Position numbers and translations under genes: made by a program. DNA of 64,000 nt from Aegilops tauschii subsp. strangulata. Taxonomy: Eukaryota > Streptophyta > Magnoliopsida > Poales > Poaceae. Under the pieces are notes generated by a model, which was not told the origin of the DNA, did no database searches, and was given only the letters and a program-made list of their open reading frames with translations. Below, piece by piece: positions 45,179 through 56,495 of the stretch. The number at the start of each line of letters is the position of its first letter. The stretch's first letter is position 1. The stretch lies in contig NC_053035.3 in NCBI RefSeq assembly GCF_002575655.3, positions 86,887,322-86,951,321 of the forward strand. The letters run 5' to 3'.

Positions 45179-48100
45179 TCATTCCCATGGAGCACCTGAA
45201 GCAGTCAAGTAATCTCTAATTTTCTGGGTGGGCTTCCTAATTCTCTGGAAAACACCAATTGGCCTTGGAGGCAAGAAAGATGCCCTTGCTCCATTTGCAG
45301 CAGCTGAAGATCTAGTTACTATTGTTTTACCCTTTGTAGCAGCTGATGAACTACCAGCAGCTGTCCTCCTTGGTGGTGCAGCAGAAGAAGAAGAGGCCCT
45401 CTTCTTTGCTGGTCCAGGTGCTGTAGCAGAAGAAGAAGAGGCCCTCTTCTTTGCTGGTCCAGGTGCTGTAGCAGAAGAAGATGAGGCCCTCTTCTTTGCT
45501 GGTCCAGGTGCTGTAGCAGAAGAAGAGGAGGCCCTCTTCTTTGCTGGTCCAGGTGCTGTAGCAGAAGAAGAGGAGGCCCTCTGTGCTGGTGGTGGTGCAG
45601 TAGCAGCATCAGCAGCACTAGAGGCCCTCTTCTTTGCTCCTGTTGTAGTAGTAGCAGCAGAAGAGGCCCTCCTTGCTGGTGTGGCTGCATCAGGTTCATA
45701 GGAGCTGCTGTTTGGCTACAAAAAGATCAAATAGTGTAAGAACTGCACAGATGAACAGGAAGATGAAATTTAGTCAATATTAGTACATTAGTTACCTCAT
45801 GCATGTTCTTTCTCATTGCCAGTGATGGATTCAAAGCATCATTACAGTTGGTGTATCTATGGCCAACCTTTTTGCAATTAGAGCAGGTAATTGAGGCCAT
45901 CCTTGAGGTGTCTTTGGGAGCTGGCTTCTCATATTGGCCCTTTCTCCTCTTAGTCTGTGCCCTTCCCTTGTGTTCTTTGAAAACTGGAGCCTCAATGTCC
46001 ATACTGTTTGTCCTTGGCCACATATCAGGTCTAGGTACAACATATATAATGGGACTGTAAGCTGCCAGGTACATCTTTTTTTGAAGAAATCATGAACAAA
46101 GTCCTTTGGCTGAAGCTTAGCCTTGTGTATGGCAGAAACAACATGATTGCAAGGAACTGTTGTCATATCCCACTTCTTGCACCCACAAGTCCTATGTTGT
46201 AGGTTCACAGCATAAGTTCTCTCCCCACTAGTGACTTGGTAAAGATTGGGCCCAGCCATCAAAGCATGACAGTTCCTTGCAAACTTCTTTGCTTCCTCTA
46301 ATTTCTCAGCATATGTTGGAAATTTCTCATCTTACAGTCTCAGTCTTTGTTCTATTTGCATTGAACTTGACCATTAACTTTGTCCTAATTCCATCCACCA
46401 TGGTCCTAATTGGTTTAGCCCTGACATCTAGAACCCACTTGTTGAAAACCTCACTTAAATTGTTAACAACTAAGTCTGTTTTGCAGTTCATATCCATTGC
46501 ATGTCTGGCCCAAGTGTGTTTAGGTATTTTGCTTAGCCATTCCCAAGCAGCCTCACTCTCATTCTTTAATTCAGCCATTGCAGTTTTAAAACCATGTTCA
46601 GTGCATGAATAACTAGCTGCATCCATGTATTGCTTTAATTCAGGCCCTCTAAACCCAGCATTTTGAAAGTTCTGGTAGATATGTCTAAGACAAAACCTTT
46701 GGGGACAATTGGGAAACACTCTGGTAATGGCATTTAAAAGGCCATGTGTGTGTGATAGTACAAGAAGTAAATACAAGAAAGTAATTACAACTGATTACCT
46801 TCTGCCTATCTGAAATGATTGTGTAGTTCCCAAACTTCCCAGATTCTCCACCTAATGCTTGTCTCAACTAGTATAAAAACTAGGTCCAGGAGTTAGTGTC
46901 CTCCTTATCAACAATTCCAAAAGCAATGGGAAAAATATTATTGTTCCCATCTCTTCCAGTTGTAGCTAGAATTTGTTGACCAGTAGTGAGCTTGATGAAA
47001 CAACCATCCAGACCTACAACAAATAAATGAAATCACAATTGATGAGCACATGAAATCAAACATTAGTAGCACTTAGCACAAATACTATTGACTTACCTAT
47101 GAATGGTCTGCAGCCATTGAGAAACCCTTCTTTGCATCCATTCAAGCATATGAACAGTGCATGAAACCTAGGGTTAGTGCTTGGATGCTCCTTCAGATAA
47201 CTTGTTGTCACAATGTATCTTGAACCTGGATTTGTATCCAACACAGCCTGTAATCCCTAATCCTGGTGTACTGGGTTTTCTGGTCTCCTAACACAACAGC
47301 CTTTGCTACCCACTTTGCCCTGTATGCCATGTGTGTTGATATTTCCACACCATACTTGCTCTTTGCAGTATTAATAATAGTTGTGATTGTTTTGCATGGG
47401 TCATTTCTGATAGCCTCCTCACAGAATTTTGAAACCCACTTAGCAGTGACTTTAGTGTTATCTGACATAGAAGGGCATGTGTGCACTAAATACAGCTTCC
47501 TAATTGTAAATGACTTCTCATTTGCAATCTGAGAAGCTGCTATATAGATGGGGCATTGCTCATCTATGCAATGTGCTATCACCCTATCACTGCAGTTTCT
47601 ATGGTAGACAAAGTTCCTATTTTGAGCAATGTGCAGGGTTTGAAGTGCAGTTCTGAACTGGTACACATTTAAGAAGCAAAGATGCTTCACAAATTTCTCC
47701 TCTGGATGAGCTCTGTGCTCATCAAACCATAACCTCTTCTTCATCTTCTTCGCTCTGCTTTTTCTACCATTGGGCAACACATATGCCAATGCCTCAGCAC
47801 CATCATCATCTTCCACACCAAGGTCTTGTGGTTTCTTGTCCTCACCAGATGATGGAATCCAGTCCTCCTCAAACATGTGTTCTATACTCCCATGTGAATT
47901 GCTTGTTGGGCCTTTTCTTTGTCTCTTGGCCCTTCTCTTGTTTGGTACATCTTGCCCTAGCTCATCCTCTTGTTCCTCTTCCTCCAATTCCTCCTCCTCC
48001 TCCTCTACATCCTCTTCTTCACCTTGTGGCACATACAGCTCATCATCCACCTTTGAGTCACACATTTCCTCAACATCTGTGTTCCCTTCAAAATGAAGTT

Positions 48101-48896
48101 CTGGATCATTCCTCTGTCTTCTCATCTCCTCAAGCCTAGCTATGTTATCACCATATTCTATCAGATCATCATCATCACTATCCTCTTCATTGTCCATCGC
48201 TGCAGCTTTCCTGTTCAAACAAGTCTCCTTCACTCTTTCCTTCTTGTTCTTCCTAAACATTTCAATTTCCTTTATCCTTTTCTCCTCCATTTCTTGCTCT
48301 ATTAATAGTTGCTCCTCTGAATTGTCAGTCACATGGTATTCTTCCACTACTGCATCACCTAAAGTAGGTTCCAGGCTCACATTTATTCTACTCTGCTGTT
48401 TGTCAAACTGCAAGGGCATTGACTCTTGTTCTCCTCCTGCATCACAACTCTCAGCTTCTACATGCACATTTTCAGCATTGAACAGCACTCCTTCATCATC
48501 AACCTGATACAGTTTGGGCTCTCCAATTTGTTCTATTGGGGTCTGCAGCTCAATGACATTAACACTGGTATTTATATTGGGAACTTTCTCTGCACTGGCC
48601 CTAACTATTGTCACATTCAATATCTTGTTATTCTGCTCTGCTATGTGGTCTAAAATTTCCTCTAACTTACCATCATCATCTATTTCTTCCATTCCTTCAA
48701 TCCCTAGCCCAGGGTCCCTCACATAATACATATAATCTCTAAAACCATACCCTTCTGTCTCCATCAGTGCTACCAAATTGTAATATGTGATGTCTGACAT
48801 CATAATACTCCTTTCAATATTATCTCTATCATGAAAATGCAGCCTCAATTCCCAAACCTCATCTTCAAGACTGCAAATAATAATACAATAGTGCAC
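45179..48896 (-). pseudogene. MURA-type transposase of the Mutator-like element
   Basis: Inferred exons: up to 48870 down to 47097, 47013-46799, about 46738 to 45796, and 45715-45179. In order: an N-terminal region with acidic low-complexity runs (about 47950-48030); the MuDR DNA-binding domain (about 47460-47730); the MULE transposase core with Asp (LDGCF), Asp (IISDRQK) and Glu (NNLSEVFN); a SWIM zinc finger (CGCKKWD then CNH); a CCHC knuckle (CSNCKKVGHRYTNC); and a C-terminal tail with 15-residue repeats. Lesions: a frameshift near 47249; two TAG codons in 46855-46900; a missing acceptor at about 46739; a TGA with frameshift near 46335; and another frameshift near 46075. A possible first exon lies at 49133-49354. 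It would have catalysed transposition of this element and is now inactive. Confidence 0.85.
45395..45575 (-). repeat. 45 bp coding minisatellite in the transposase tail
   Basis: Four nearly identical 45-base units encode KKRASSSSATAPGPA on the minus strand. Diverged half-units flank them. The long Ala/Glu-rich plus-strand ORF across this stretch is its antisense shadow. Confidence 0.9.
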
Positions 48897-49454
48897 TATA
48901 AGTACTTAAGGGAAAGTGAAGCAAGCTACTGGAGACCAGAGCAGAACATCACTTGAGTGCAACAATTCATATCCTTCTATTTACATAAACCCTAGTTGTA
49001 AGCATCTAATTAAATAACTATATCATTATAATTACAAAACTATAACACACACAAACCCTAGAACTACATTAACCCTAACCCTAGAAACAGAAGGGGAATA
49101 GGATTGGGGAGGGGAATGGGATTGGGATCTCACTAGACGCCGCCGAAAGATGAAGCAATGTGCTGGCTTCCAACTGGATTTGCCTTCACCGCCGCGGCGA
49201 AAGATCTGGCCGCCCGGAATTCCGCCGAGTACTGCGGGCCCTCCTCCTCCTCCTCTTCTTCTGCTGTCGCCTTCGTAGGGTTCGAGCTCCCGCACATCTT
49301 GCCAGTGCACGGCGGGGCGCCGCCGCCAGCATCGCTCGATTTCGCCGGGCTCATGTCTACGACGGGGGCGGGGACGGTGCGCCGCACGAGCGGGAACAGG
49401 GGAGAAGAAGGGGGAAACGGGGGAAGCGGGGGGATAAGAGGAAACATAACGAAT

Positions 49455-49677
49455 GGCGCCGTCTAACGGCGTCTAATGGCTGTCCGACTAGCCGACAGTG
49501 CCACGTCGGCAAAAAATGGGCCCCACCTGTCATAAATCCACTTATCGGTGCCCGATCCGCCGATCAGTGGTATTTGCAAAATGTTTACGAGAGAGGTGGT
49601 GTTTTTTGCCAAGAAACTGTAACGTAGTGATTTCTGCTAACCTAGCCCTCAAACTGGTGGTTTTCTGCAATTTACTC
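49455..49677 (-). repeat. right terminal inverted repeat of the Mutator-like element
   Basis: It is the inverse of 42533-42755, about 95 percent identical by eye. It ends GCAATTTACTC directly before the second GGGTTGTGC. Confidence 0.9.
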
Positions 49678-49686
49678 GGGTTGTGC
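49678..49686. other. 9 bp target site duplication, right copy
   Basis: GGGTTGTGC, identical to 42524-42532. Confidence 0.93.
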
Positions 49687-51312
49687 CTAATGTGGTGCCA
49701 TATAACTCGATTATCAATGCAATGTGCAAGGCAGGAGCAATGGACAAGACAGAACTGGTCCTTCGGCCAATGGTCGATAATGGTGTCCGACCGGATAAAA
49801 TGATATGTAATAGTATGATCCATGGATATTCAACTTTGGGCCGGTGGAAAGAGGCGGGTAAAGTGTTCAGAGAAATGACAAGCCGGGGTCTTATACCAGA
49901 TATTTTCACTTGGAACTCGTTCATGGGCTCCCTTTGCAAGCATGGAAGAAGCAAAGAAGCTGCAGAAATTTTCTTTTCCATGGCTGCAAAGGGCCACAAA
50001 CCTAATATTGTCTCCTACATTCTTCTTCTTCGTGTGTATGCCAATGAAGGAAGATTTGCTGATATGATGAGTCTCCTTAATTTAATGGAAGGCGACGGTA
50101 TTGTAGCCAACTGCCAAATTTTCACCATATTAATTGATGCATATGCTAAACAAGGAATGATTGATGAAGCTATGCTCGTACTTACTGACATGCGGGGACA
50201 AGGACTGAGTCCGGATGTATTCACCTATTCAGCTCTATTATCTGCACTTTGTAGAATGGGTAGGCTGGCTGATGCTATGGATAAGTTCACTCAGATGATT
50301 GGCACGGGAGTACAACCGAACACAGTTGTTTATCACTCCCTAGTTCAGGGCTTATGTACACATGGTGATTTGGCGAAAGCGAAGGAGTTAGTTTCTAAAA
50401 TGATGAATAAAGGTATTGCTCGTCCAAACATTGCATTGTTCAGTTCAATAATGGCCAGTCTATGCAATGAAGGAAGGGTTATGGATGCACACCATATCTT
50501 TGACTTGGTTACAGACATAGGTGAGAAACCTAATATCATTATGTTTACTACGCTGATTGATGGATATTGCTTAGTCGGCAAGATGGACAAAGCATGTGGA
50601 GTACTTGATGCCATGGTATCAGCTGGCATTGAGCCTAATGTCGTTACATATAGTACACTTGTCAGTGGATATTGTAAAAGTGGACGGATCGATAATGGGT
50701 TGATTCTGTTCAGAGACATGTTGAGAACTGCTGCTGCAAAGAAAATGTTCCGTGAGATTATCGAAAGTAGAATAATTGTGAGCATTTCTACATATAATAT
50801 AATTCTTGGGATGACTTTGTAGAAATAATTGCGCGAATGAAGCGATCGTCCTATTCCAAAAATTATGTGCAATGAATGTGAAGTTCAATATCACAACACT
50901 CAATACCATGATCAATGCATTGTACAAGGTTCAAAGAAAGGAAGAAGCTAATGATCTGTTTGCTGCATTACCAGCCAGCGGGTTGGTGCCTAATGCTTCC
51001 ACTTATGGAGTAATAATACAAAATCTTCTAAAAGAAGGAGCAGTGGAGGAAGCTGACAGTATGTTCTCATCAATGGAGAAGAGTGGTTGTGCTCTCACCT
51101 CTCGTCTTATAAATGATGTCATCAGAACTTTATTGGAAAAGGGGGAGATAGTCAAGGCCGGAAAATATATGTCTAAAATTGATGGGAAGAGCATCTCACT
51201 TGAAGCTTCAACTAGTTCGTTGTTGCTATCTCTCTTTTCAGGGAATGGGAAATATCGGGAACAAATACAAAAACTCACTGCAAAGTACCAATTTTTCGAT
51301 GGAATCAGTTGA
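49687..51312 (+). pseudogene. restorer-of-fertility-like PPR gene, 3' part
   Basis: Counting the duplicated 9 bases once, the codon broken at 42532 is completed at 49687 and the frame continues (PNVVPYNSIINAMCK). About 380 codons of tandem 35-residue P-class PPR motifs follow, ending with a local stop at 50820-50822. One motif appears partly deleted in frame near 50728 (LFRDMLRT joined to AAAKKMF). A small frameshift near 50810-50815 moves the frame. Coding similarity continues from about 50822 to the stop at 51310-51312, with the conserved end KYMSKIDGKSISLEAS and FFDGIS. No introns, as usual for this family. The gene would encode an RNA-binding mitochondrial protein; both the insertion and the frameshifts destroy it. 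Confidence 0.88.
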
Positions 51313-52144
51313 TGCATTGGACTTGGCAGATGAGCCTTGTCATGGTTCAGTGCTCCCTCTAAACGATGTGGACAAGTGTCTCTTCCCTGCGCTCACCAAT
51401 ATTGAGCTGGGTGACGATGCCACCGCGGTGTTCCGGGCCAGTGCTTAGCTGCTGGACGTGCATCCTATGGACATTGTCCCTATTTCACACACCATCTCCA
51501 TGCAAGGGCCATCTGGTGCATGATGCGTATGCTAATGGTGAAAAGATCACCAATATTTGGAAGCATATCACGGCGGAAGTCATCCCTGAGTTAATCAAGC
51601 TGAATTAACAGTGTTTGCATTTTTGGACATGTATTGACAGCTCAATGCTCTGTCTGTTTCTAAACCACAGTAACAAATTACCACAGGACCTCAAAGCTAT
51701 CTTATTAAAATTATCATTGTATCAGTTGATTTTTATTGTTAAACAGTATGTGTCTGACTTATTCGAACATGGCAATTTCTTAAGCTTGAATTACTAAATA
51801 TCTCAATCAAAAATTCATGGTGCAAAACAGAGGAATTTATTCTATCATACTTAAACATCTGTTTGTAAGTGGTTTATGTTACTTTGCATTTCCAGGGATG
51901 TATCTCACCACAATCTGTCAGGGTCAGTACCTGATTTTCTAAGTCCAATGCCATCACGTACATTTATGTATCACAATCCTGATCTGACTTCCTTTTTTCC
52001 AAACTGTACAGCACGGAACCTTTAAACCGTTTATTTCTTCATCTGTCGAGTTGATTCGTCAAGAAAACGTGAGTTGATCAATCAGGACTGGTTGCTGACA
52101 CTAAGGTTTGCGCCCTTTCTTTGCAACATCATGGATGCTTCGAT
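51313..52144. other. downstream flank of the PPR pseudogene
   Basis: A coding-like phrase at about 51350-51446 ends at a stop and has no recognisable start. It may be remains of the 3' region shared by related PPR copies. The rest is AT-rich with nothing recognised. Confidence 0.4.
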
Positions 52145-52157
52145 GGAGGCAGCGGAT

Positions 52158-53542
52158 TTTTTTATAGAAAAGGAGGATGACCCCGCCTCTACATCTGGGA
52201 GATGCATACGGCCACTTTATTGATTATTCTCGAGAACCTTACAAAGTATTACAAATAATATACCTGAATCCATCATCTTGGCAACATATGCCGCTACTCC
52301 TATCCATAAGAAGAAGGGGTGCTAGCTGGGCACTACCCAAACCACTCACCTAAGCCTAACATCAAAAGCCGGAAGCCCCAGCCGAGCCACATACCGGGTC
52401 TGGGGCACAATCCGGTCAGACGCACTCGTGTGTCGTCGCCGCAATCTTCCACAGGTCCGTCTTCAGATCATATTGAGGCTTCTACCTTGTCTGGCCACTC
52501 TGCCATCGACGTCACCATGACGCCAGACAGCTACCTCCTCCTGCGCGAGTCCATCTTCGCGCATCGGACGCCGAGCCTCCACAACGCCATGCCGCCGATC
52601 TCCGCCGCCATCAATGTGTGAGATGAAGTACCGCTCCACTATCCCCCTAGCCATCACTTGCTCCAAAACGATGCCTCCAGGAGGGAAAGCGATAAAACGC
52701 CATCATCGTCCGATCCGGAAGACCCAGATCTAGGGTTTCCCCCGGAGCATCCCGAGCCTGATGACGCAGACTGCAACGACGATGCCTCGACAAGGGAACG
52801 ACATCTAAGAAGCCATCATCGTCCGCCATGACTGTAGTCGGCGCGATTTTCATCGGCAGTTGCTCCACCAGACGTGCGCCACCGACGTCGCTGGTCCCTT
52901 CAACCGGAGTAAACTCCAAAACGATGCCCTAAAAGGGACTACGACGCAAAATCACCGTCATCGCTCAATCCCAAGAAGATCTAGGGTTTCCCCCGGAGTT
53001 GCCCGCGCTATCAAGGACCAGACAAGGGTAGAATCCCGGCGGATCTGCCCAGCTGCCGATGAGTCACACCCGCCACCGTGCTGACGGCAGACCAGCGATC
53101 AAGGCCCACACTTGGGCATAGATCCGGCCGCGCTGCCGCGACCCGATCCGGTCACGCCGCCGCCGTCCCTGGCGACCGCGACGCACCAGATCGCGAGGCC
53201 TCCTGCCGCGGGGGAGCGAAGTCGCCGAGGCGCCGCCACCACCCGCCGTGGCGTCCGGCCCACCACCACGCTCTGGCCCGGGGGCGCCGGCCCGCGCCAT
53301 CCCCATGCGAGCGAGAGGGCCCGAGTCCCCGCCGCCGCCGGCAACGACCAGGTTTCGCCTGGCCGCGCCCTTGGGCGGCGGCGAGGGAGGAGGAGGAGGA
53401 GTGGGGGAGGGCCGGCCGACGGGATCTGGGGGCCTCCCGGCCGCCCACGCGGGGGGCGAGTCGGGAGGAGGTGCGCGCGGCTGATCTGGGAGCGGTCTGT
53501 CGATGGTACTTTTTGTTGTTGAGTAATGCTCAGCACAACAAC
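52158..53542 (-). mobile_element. non-autonomous non-LTR retroelement 1
   Basis: This 1385-base insertion is flanked by a perfect 13 bp duplication, GGAGGCAGCGGAT (52145-52157 and 53543-53555). It has a short A-tail on the minus strand (T-run from 52158). Its 3' end (GCATCTCCCAGATGTAGAGG on the minus strand) resembles wheat LINE tails. The 5' part is GC-rich (53100-53480), like a promoter or untranslated region. Overlapping ORFs there are products of base composition. No reverse transcriptase is present, so it must be mobilised in trans or be a truncated copy. Confidence 0.75.
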
Positions 53543-53555
53543 GGAGGCAGCGGAT

Positions 53556-53707
53556 AGCATTAAATGCTTAGTTTTGGGGGGGAATTTGTCGAGTTGATAT
53601 GGTGTGCCAACCGACATGGATTGCACCTGATTATATCTTTAAGATCTTGAAAATTTGTACCATGCAATCTCAACTTTTCTTCAGGGATAATTGCCAAATT
53701 CGGTTCT
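53556..53707. other. short flank between the two non-LTR elements
   Basis: 150 bases of AT-rich sequence. Nothing is recognised. Confidence 0.5.
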
Positions 53708-55054
53708 ATTTTTTTTTAGAAAAGAAGGATGACCCCTGGCCTCTGCATCTGGGAGATGCATGCAGCCACTTTATTGATTATTCTCAAGGACCTTACAAAG
53801 TATTACAACAATATGCCTGAATCCGCCATCTTGGCAACATTTGCCGCTACTCCTATCCAAATGATGAAGGCGTGCTAGCTGGGCCACTACCCAGACCACT
53901 CATAAGCCTAACATCAAAATGAAGAAGGGGTGCTAGCTGGGCCACTACCCAGACCACTCACCTAAGCCTAACATCAAAAGCCGGAAGCCCTAGCCGAGCC
54001 ACATACCGGGTCTGGGGTACAAACCGGTCCGACGCACTCATGTGTCGTCGCCGCCATCTTCCACAGGTCCGTCTTCAGAGCAAATATTGAGGCTTCTACC
54101 TTGTCTGGCCTCTCAGCCATCGACGTCACCACGACACCAGACAGCTTCGTCCTCCTGCGCGAGTCCATCGTCACACATCGGACGCCGAATCTCCACTGCG
54201 CCACGCCGCCGAGATACACCGCCATCAATGAGTAGGATGAAGCACCGCTCCGCCGAGTCCGGCAGGGCTGCTGAAGACCAAGCACCGTGGAAGAAGGACT
54301 CCGAGGCTGAGCACATAGGCGGCAGAGCGCCAACGCACCGCCACCAGACGAACTCCGACCACGCCACCAACCGCCGCCAAGCAACCAAAGCATCACATCC
54401 ACCCCAAGCTCACCACGAACGACACCCCCAAGACGGTGACGACGCCCGGAACGCCGCTGTCGCTCGATCCGGCAAGGATTTGGGCTTTCGCCAGACATAC
54501 GAGCTGGATGGAAGGAGGCAACCTGGACGGCGCCTACAAGAAGGGTACGGCGCCCTCGGGCGTCGCCGCCGTCGTGGCAAGTACTGCTGGCCTCGGATTT
54601 CTCCGGAGCCACCTCCCACCTCCAGCCGCCAAACAGGTACAACTCCGGCGACAAAGGCCGCCCAAAGCAGGACCATCGGAGGCAGCGCTGGTTGAAGTAG
54701 ACGGAGACCTTCAGATCTGGATCGGGCGCCGCCGAGACGCCCGCACCACAGCCGCCACCTGTCGCCGCCTCGCCGCCCCCGCGGCCGAGGAAGAACGGCC
54801 AGCACCAACGAGCACCGGTCACCGCAGACCTGGCATCGATCCACCAACCGAGGCCGCCGCCACGGATCCAAAGCCCCCCAAGGAAGAACGGGGTGGCCAG
54901 ATCCTCGCCGCCACCTTCACCGGCGGCCACCTCCGGTGGCGACGAGGGATAGGAGAGGTGGGGGAGTGGGCCGGCGGCGGGCTAGGGTTACGCCGCCCGA
55001 GTCGCCCCTGCGGGATCGACGCGGGGGCAAGGGGGGCCACTATCTTCGTGTTAA
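53708..55054 (-). mobile_element. non-autonomous non-LTR retroelement 2
   Basis: It is related to the element at 52158-53542 and in the same orientation: T-run at 53708-53717, then GGATGACCCCTGGCCTCTGC-type tail and shared sequence to about 54235. It is GC-rich toward its 5' end. An open minus-strand frame of 318 codons (53974-54930) is rich in Gly, Arg and Trp with no recognisable domain; I treat it as chance. A 67-base tandem duplication lies at about 53866-53975. The right end is approximate, and I could not find a convincing target duplication. Confidence 0.6.
53866..53975. repeat. tandem duplication inside retroelement 2
   Basis: The sequence containing GTGCTAGCTGGGCCACTACC and the following CAGACCACTCA to ACATCAAAA occurs twice, about 60 bases apart. 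The related element at 52158 has a single copy. Confidence 0.75.
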
Positions 55055-55544
55055 GATTTCTATGTGCCTGGCCATCTCTTTATGACCAAAATATGCAGAG
55101 AGAAACCATGGGAACACATCTTAAATCGTAAGAATAAGATTTTCAAAATACAAGGTAGCGGCTTCATGAAATTCCCTCTTTGCTCCCGAGCTCAAATTTG
55201 ATTTCCGTCATTCATTCATTGCATTTGACAACTTGACTGACTATTTCCGGAATCCAGGCTGCATTCACGCACCATTGAGCGCATTTTAGAAGACAATCAA
55301 ACAAGTATAGTATAGTGCGTTTTTCTGAGAGTATCATCTGTTTGTCTGAGAGTAAGGCTGGTGTTCTTCTCATCTCTTTCCCCTGTTTCTTTGTTTCATT
55401 TGAGTTTTATTGTCCTTGGCCCCATCCCTTTTATGCTGATAAATCCGGCGGCTTAATCCAGCATATATCCGTGTGTGACAACCCTGCAGAGACAATCCGT
55501 TGCAGTTGTCATCCTTCTTTTTAACTTCCTTTGTCAATAATAAC
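55055..55544. other. AT-rich intergenic sequence
   Basis: No gene, RNA or repeat family recognised. Confidence 0.45.
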
Positions 55545-55546
55545 TA

Positions 55547-55706
55547 CTCCCTTCGTTCCTAAATATTTGTTTTTTAAAGATTTCAAATGGACTACCATAT
55601 ACGGATGTATATAGACATATTTTAGAGTGTAGATTCACTCATTTTACTCCGTATGTATTTATTTGTTGGAATCTCTAGAAAGACAAATATTTAGAAACGG
55701 AGCGAG
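55547..55706. mobile_element. Stowaway MITE
   Basis: This 160-base MITE has ends CTCCCTTCGTTCCTAAATAT and (reverse complement) CTCGCTCCGTTTCTAAATAT, flanked by TA at 55545-55546 and 55707-55708. It is the same family as the one interrupted by the mariner element. Confidence 0.92.
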
Positions 55707-56059
55707 TAGTAAAAAGAATTGTGGAAACAATAACTTGCATTGTTTGTTTATTGCAGCATTGATCAGGCAAGAGTGCCATCCTCATCAGTAAGCTCACTTT
55801 GGTCAGCTGGGCACGCCTTGGATTGTGTGCATCGGGCTCAAGGATTCAGGGAGAGGATGGGGTCTGCCAAGGGGGAGCGGACGTCTACTCTCGGCCAGCG
55901 GCAAGCTGACTCTCAACAGTGCCATCCTGACCTTGCTTCCCCCGTCCGTGTTCGAGCCTCACCTCTGCCTATTAAATTTGAGCATAATTCCTCGTATGCT
56001 CAGCTCATTTTGACCGGTGGCCTGCCCTGACCAAGCACTGCACAAGGGCACCGACTGAC

Positions 56060-56495
56060 ACTCGGCGAAGCTGTGGAGAAGAACAAATGGATGAGGTTCG
56101 AGCCTCACCTCTGTCAGTTTGAAGGAACGCCGTATACGGACAACAAGAGCTCGATTCGGTCGGTGAAGGCTGGTCCTAAAACAAAGATGTTGGCATGGTT
56201 GGCTGTCAAAGGGAAGTGCTTCGCCAAAGATAATTTGCCGATATCTAACACAACCCCCTGTGCAGCCTCTGCCGCCGGGATCAGCCAACTCGACCGGATA
56301 TTCAAGCCCCGTTGATATATCTATATATATTTTTTAGCTGAGCGTTTATACCGGTATCCAGCACCGGCTTATCTTTTTTAGCTGGCTGTTTGTACTGGTG
56401 TCCAGTGCCAGGTTTTCCCCCTGTTTTGCCTTCTGAACCCTTGTCATTGCTCTCTCTTCATGAATGAAATACGGCAGTACCCTGTTGTTTCGTCA
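56060..56495 (+). mobile_element. possible degenerate LINE 3' fragment
   Basis: A short frame (56073-56315) weakly resembles the zf-RVT region of LINE ORF2 (AGPKTKMLAWLAVKGKC, then a diverged Cys part). The following sequence ends in TGAATGAAATACGGCAGTAC and TTCGTCAAAA, like LINE 3' ends. There is no long frame, and the boundaries are uncertain. Confidence 0.35.

Larger units (their letters stand above)
42533..49677. mobile_element. Mutator-like element with two convergent genes, 7.1 kb
   Basis: This element of 7145 bases has long terminal inverted repeats of about 223 bases (42533-42755 and 49455-49677; about 11 differences by eye) starting GAGTAAATTGCAGAAAACC. It is flanked by the perfect duplication GGGTTGTGC. 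It carries a GRF-zinc-finger/coiled-coil gene on the plus strand next to the left end and a MURA-type transposase on the minus strand from the right end. A tandem repeat array separates their 3' ends. The layout matches autonomous MuDR-type elements, though both genes now carry lesions. Confidence 0.92.

Noticed and set aside
45228..45701. Long Ala/Glu-rich ORF on the plus strand
   Set aside because: It is the antisense of the 45 bp coding repeats in the transposase tail, which lie in frame with a zinc-knuckle protein on the minus strand.
52860..53626. Overlapping ORFs of 75-175 codons on both strands
   Set aside because: GC-rich 5' part of a non-LTR element. Open frames on both strands indicate composition, not coding.
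53974..54930. 318-codon ORF on the minus strand
   Set aside because: Gly/Arg/Trp-rich with no domain, in a GC-rich retroelement where several frames are open. The related neighbouring element does not keep it.
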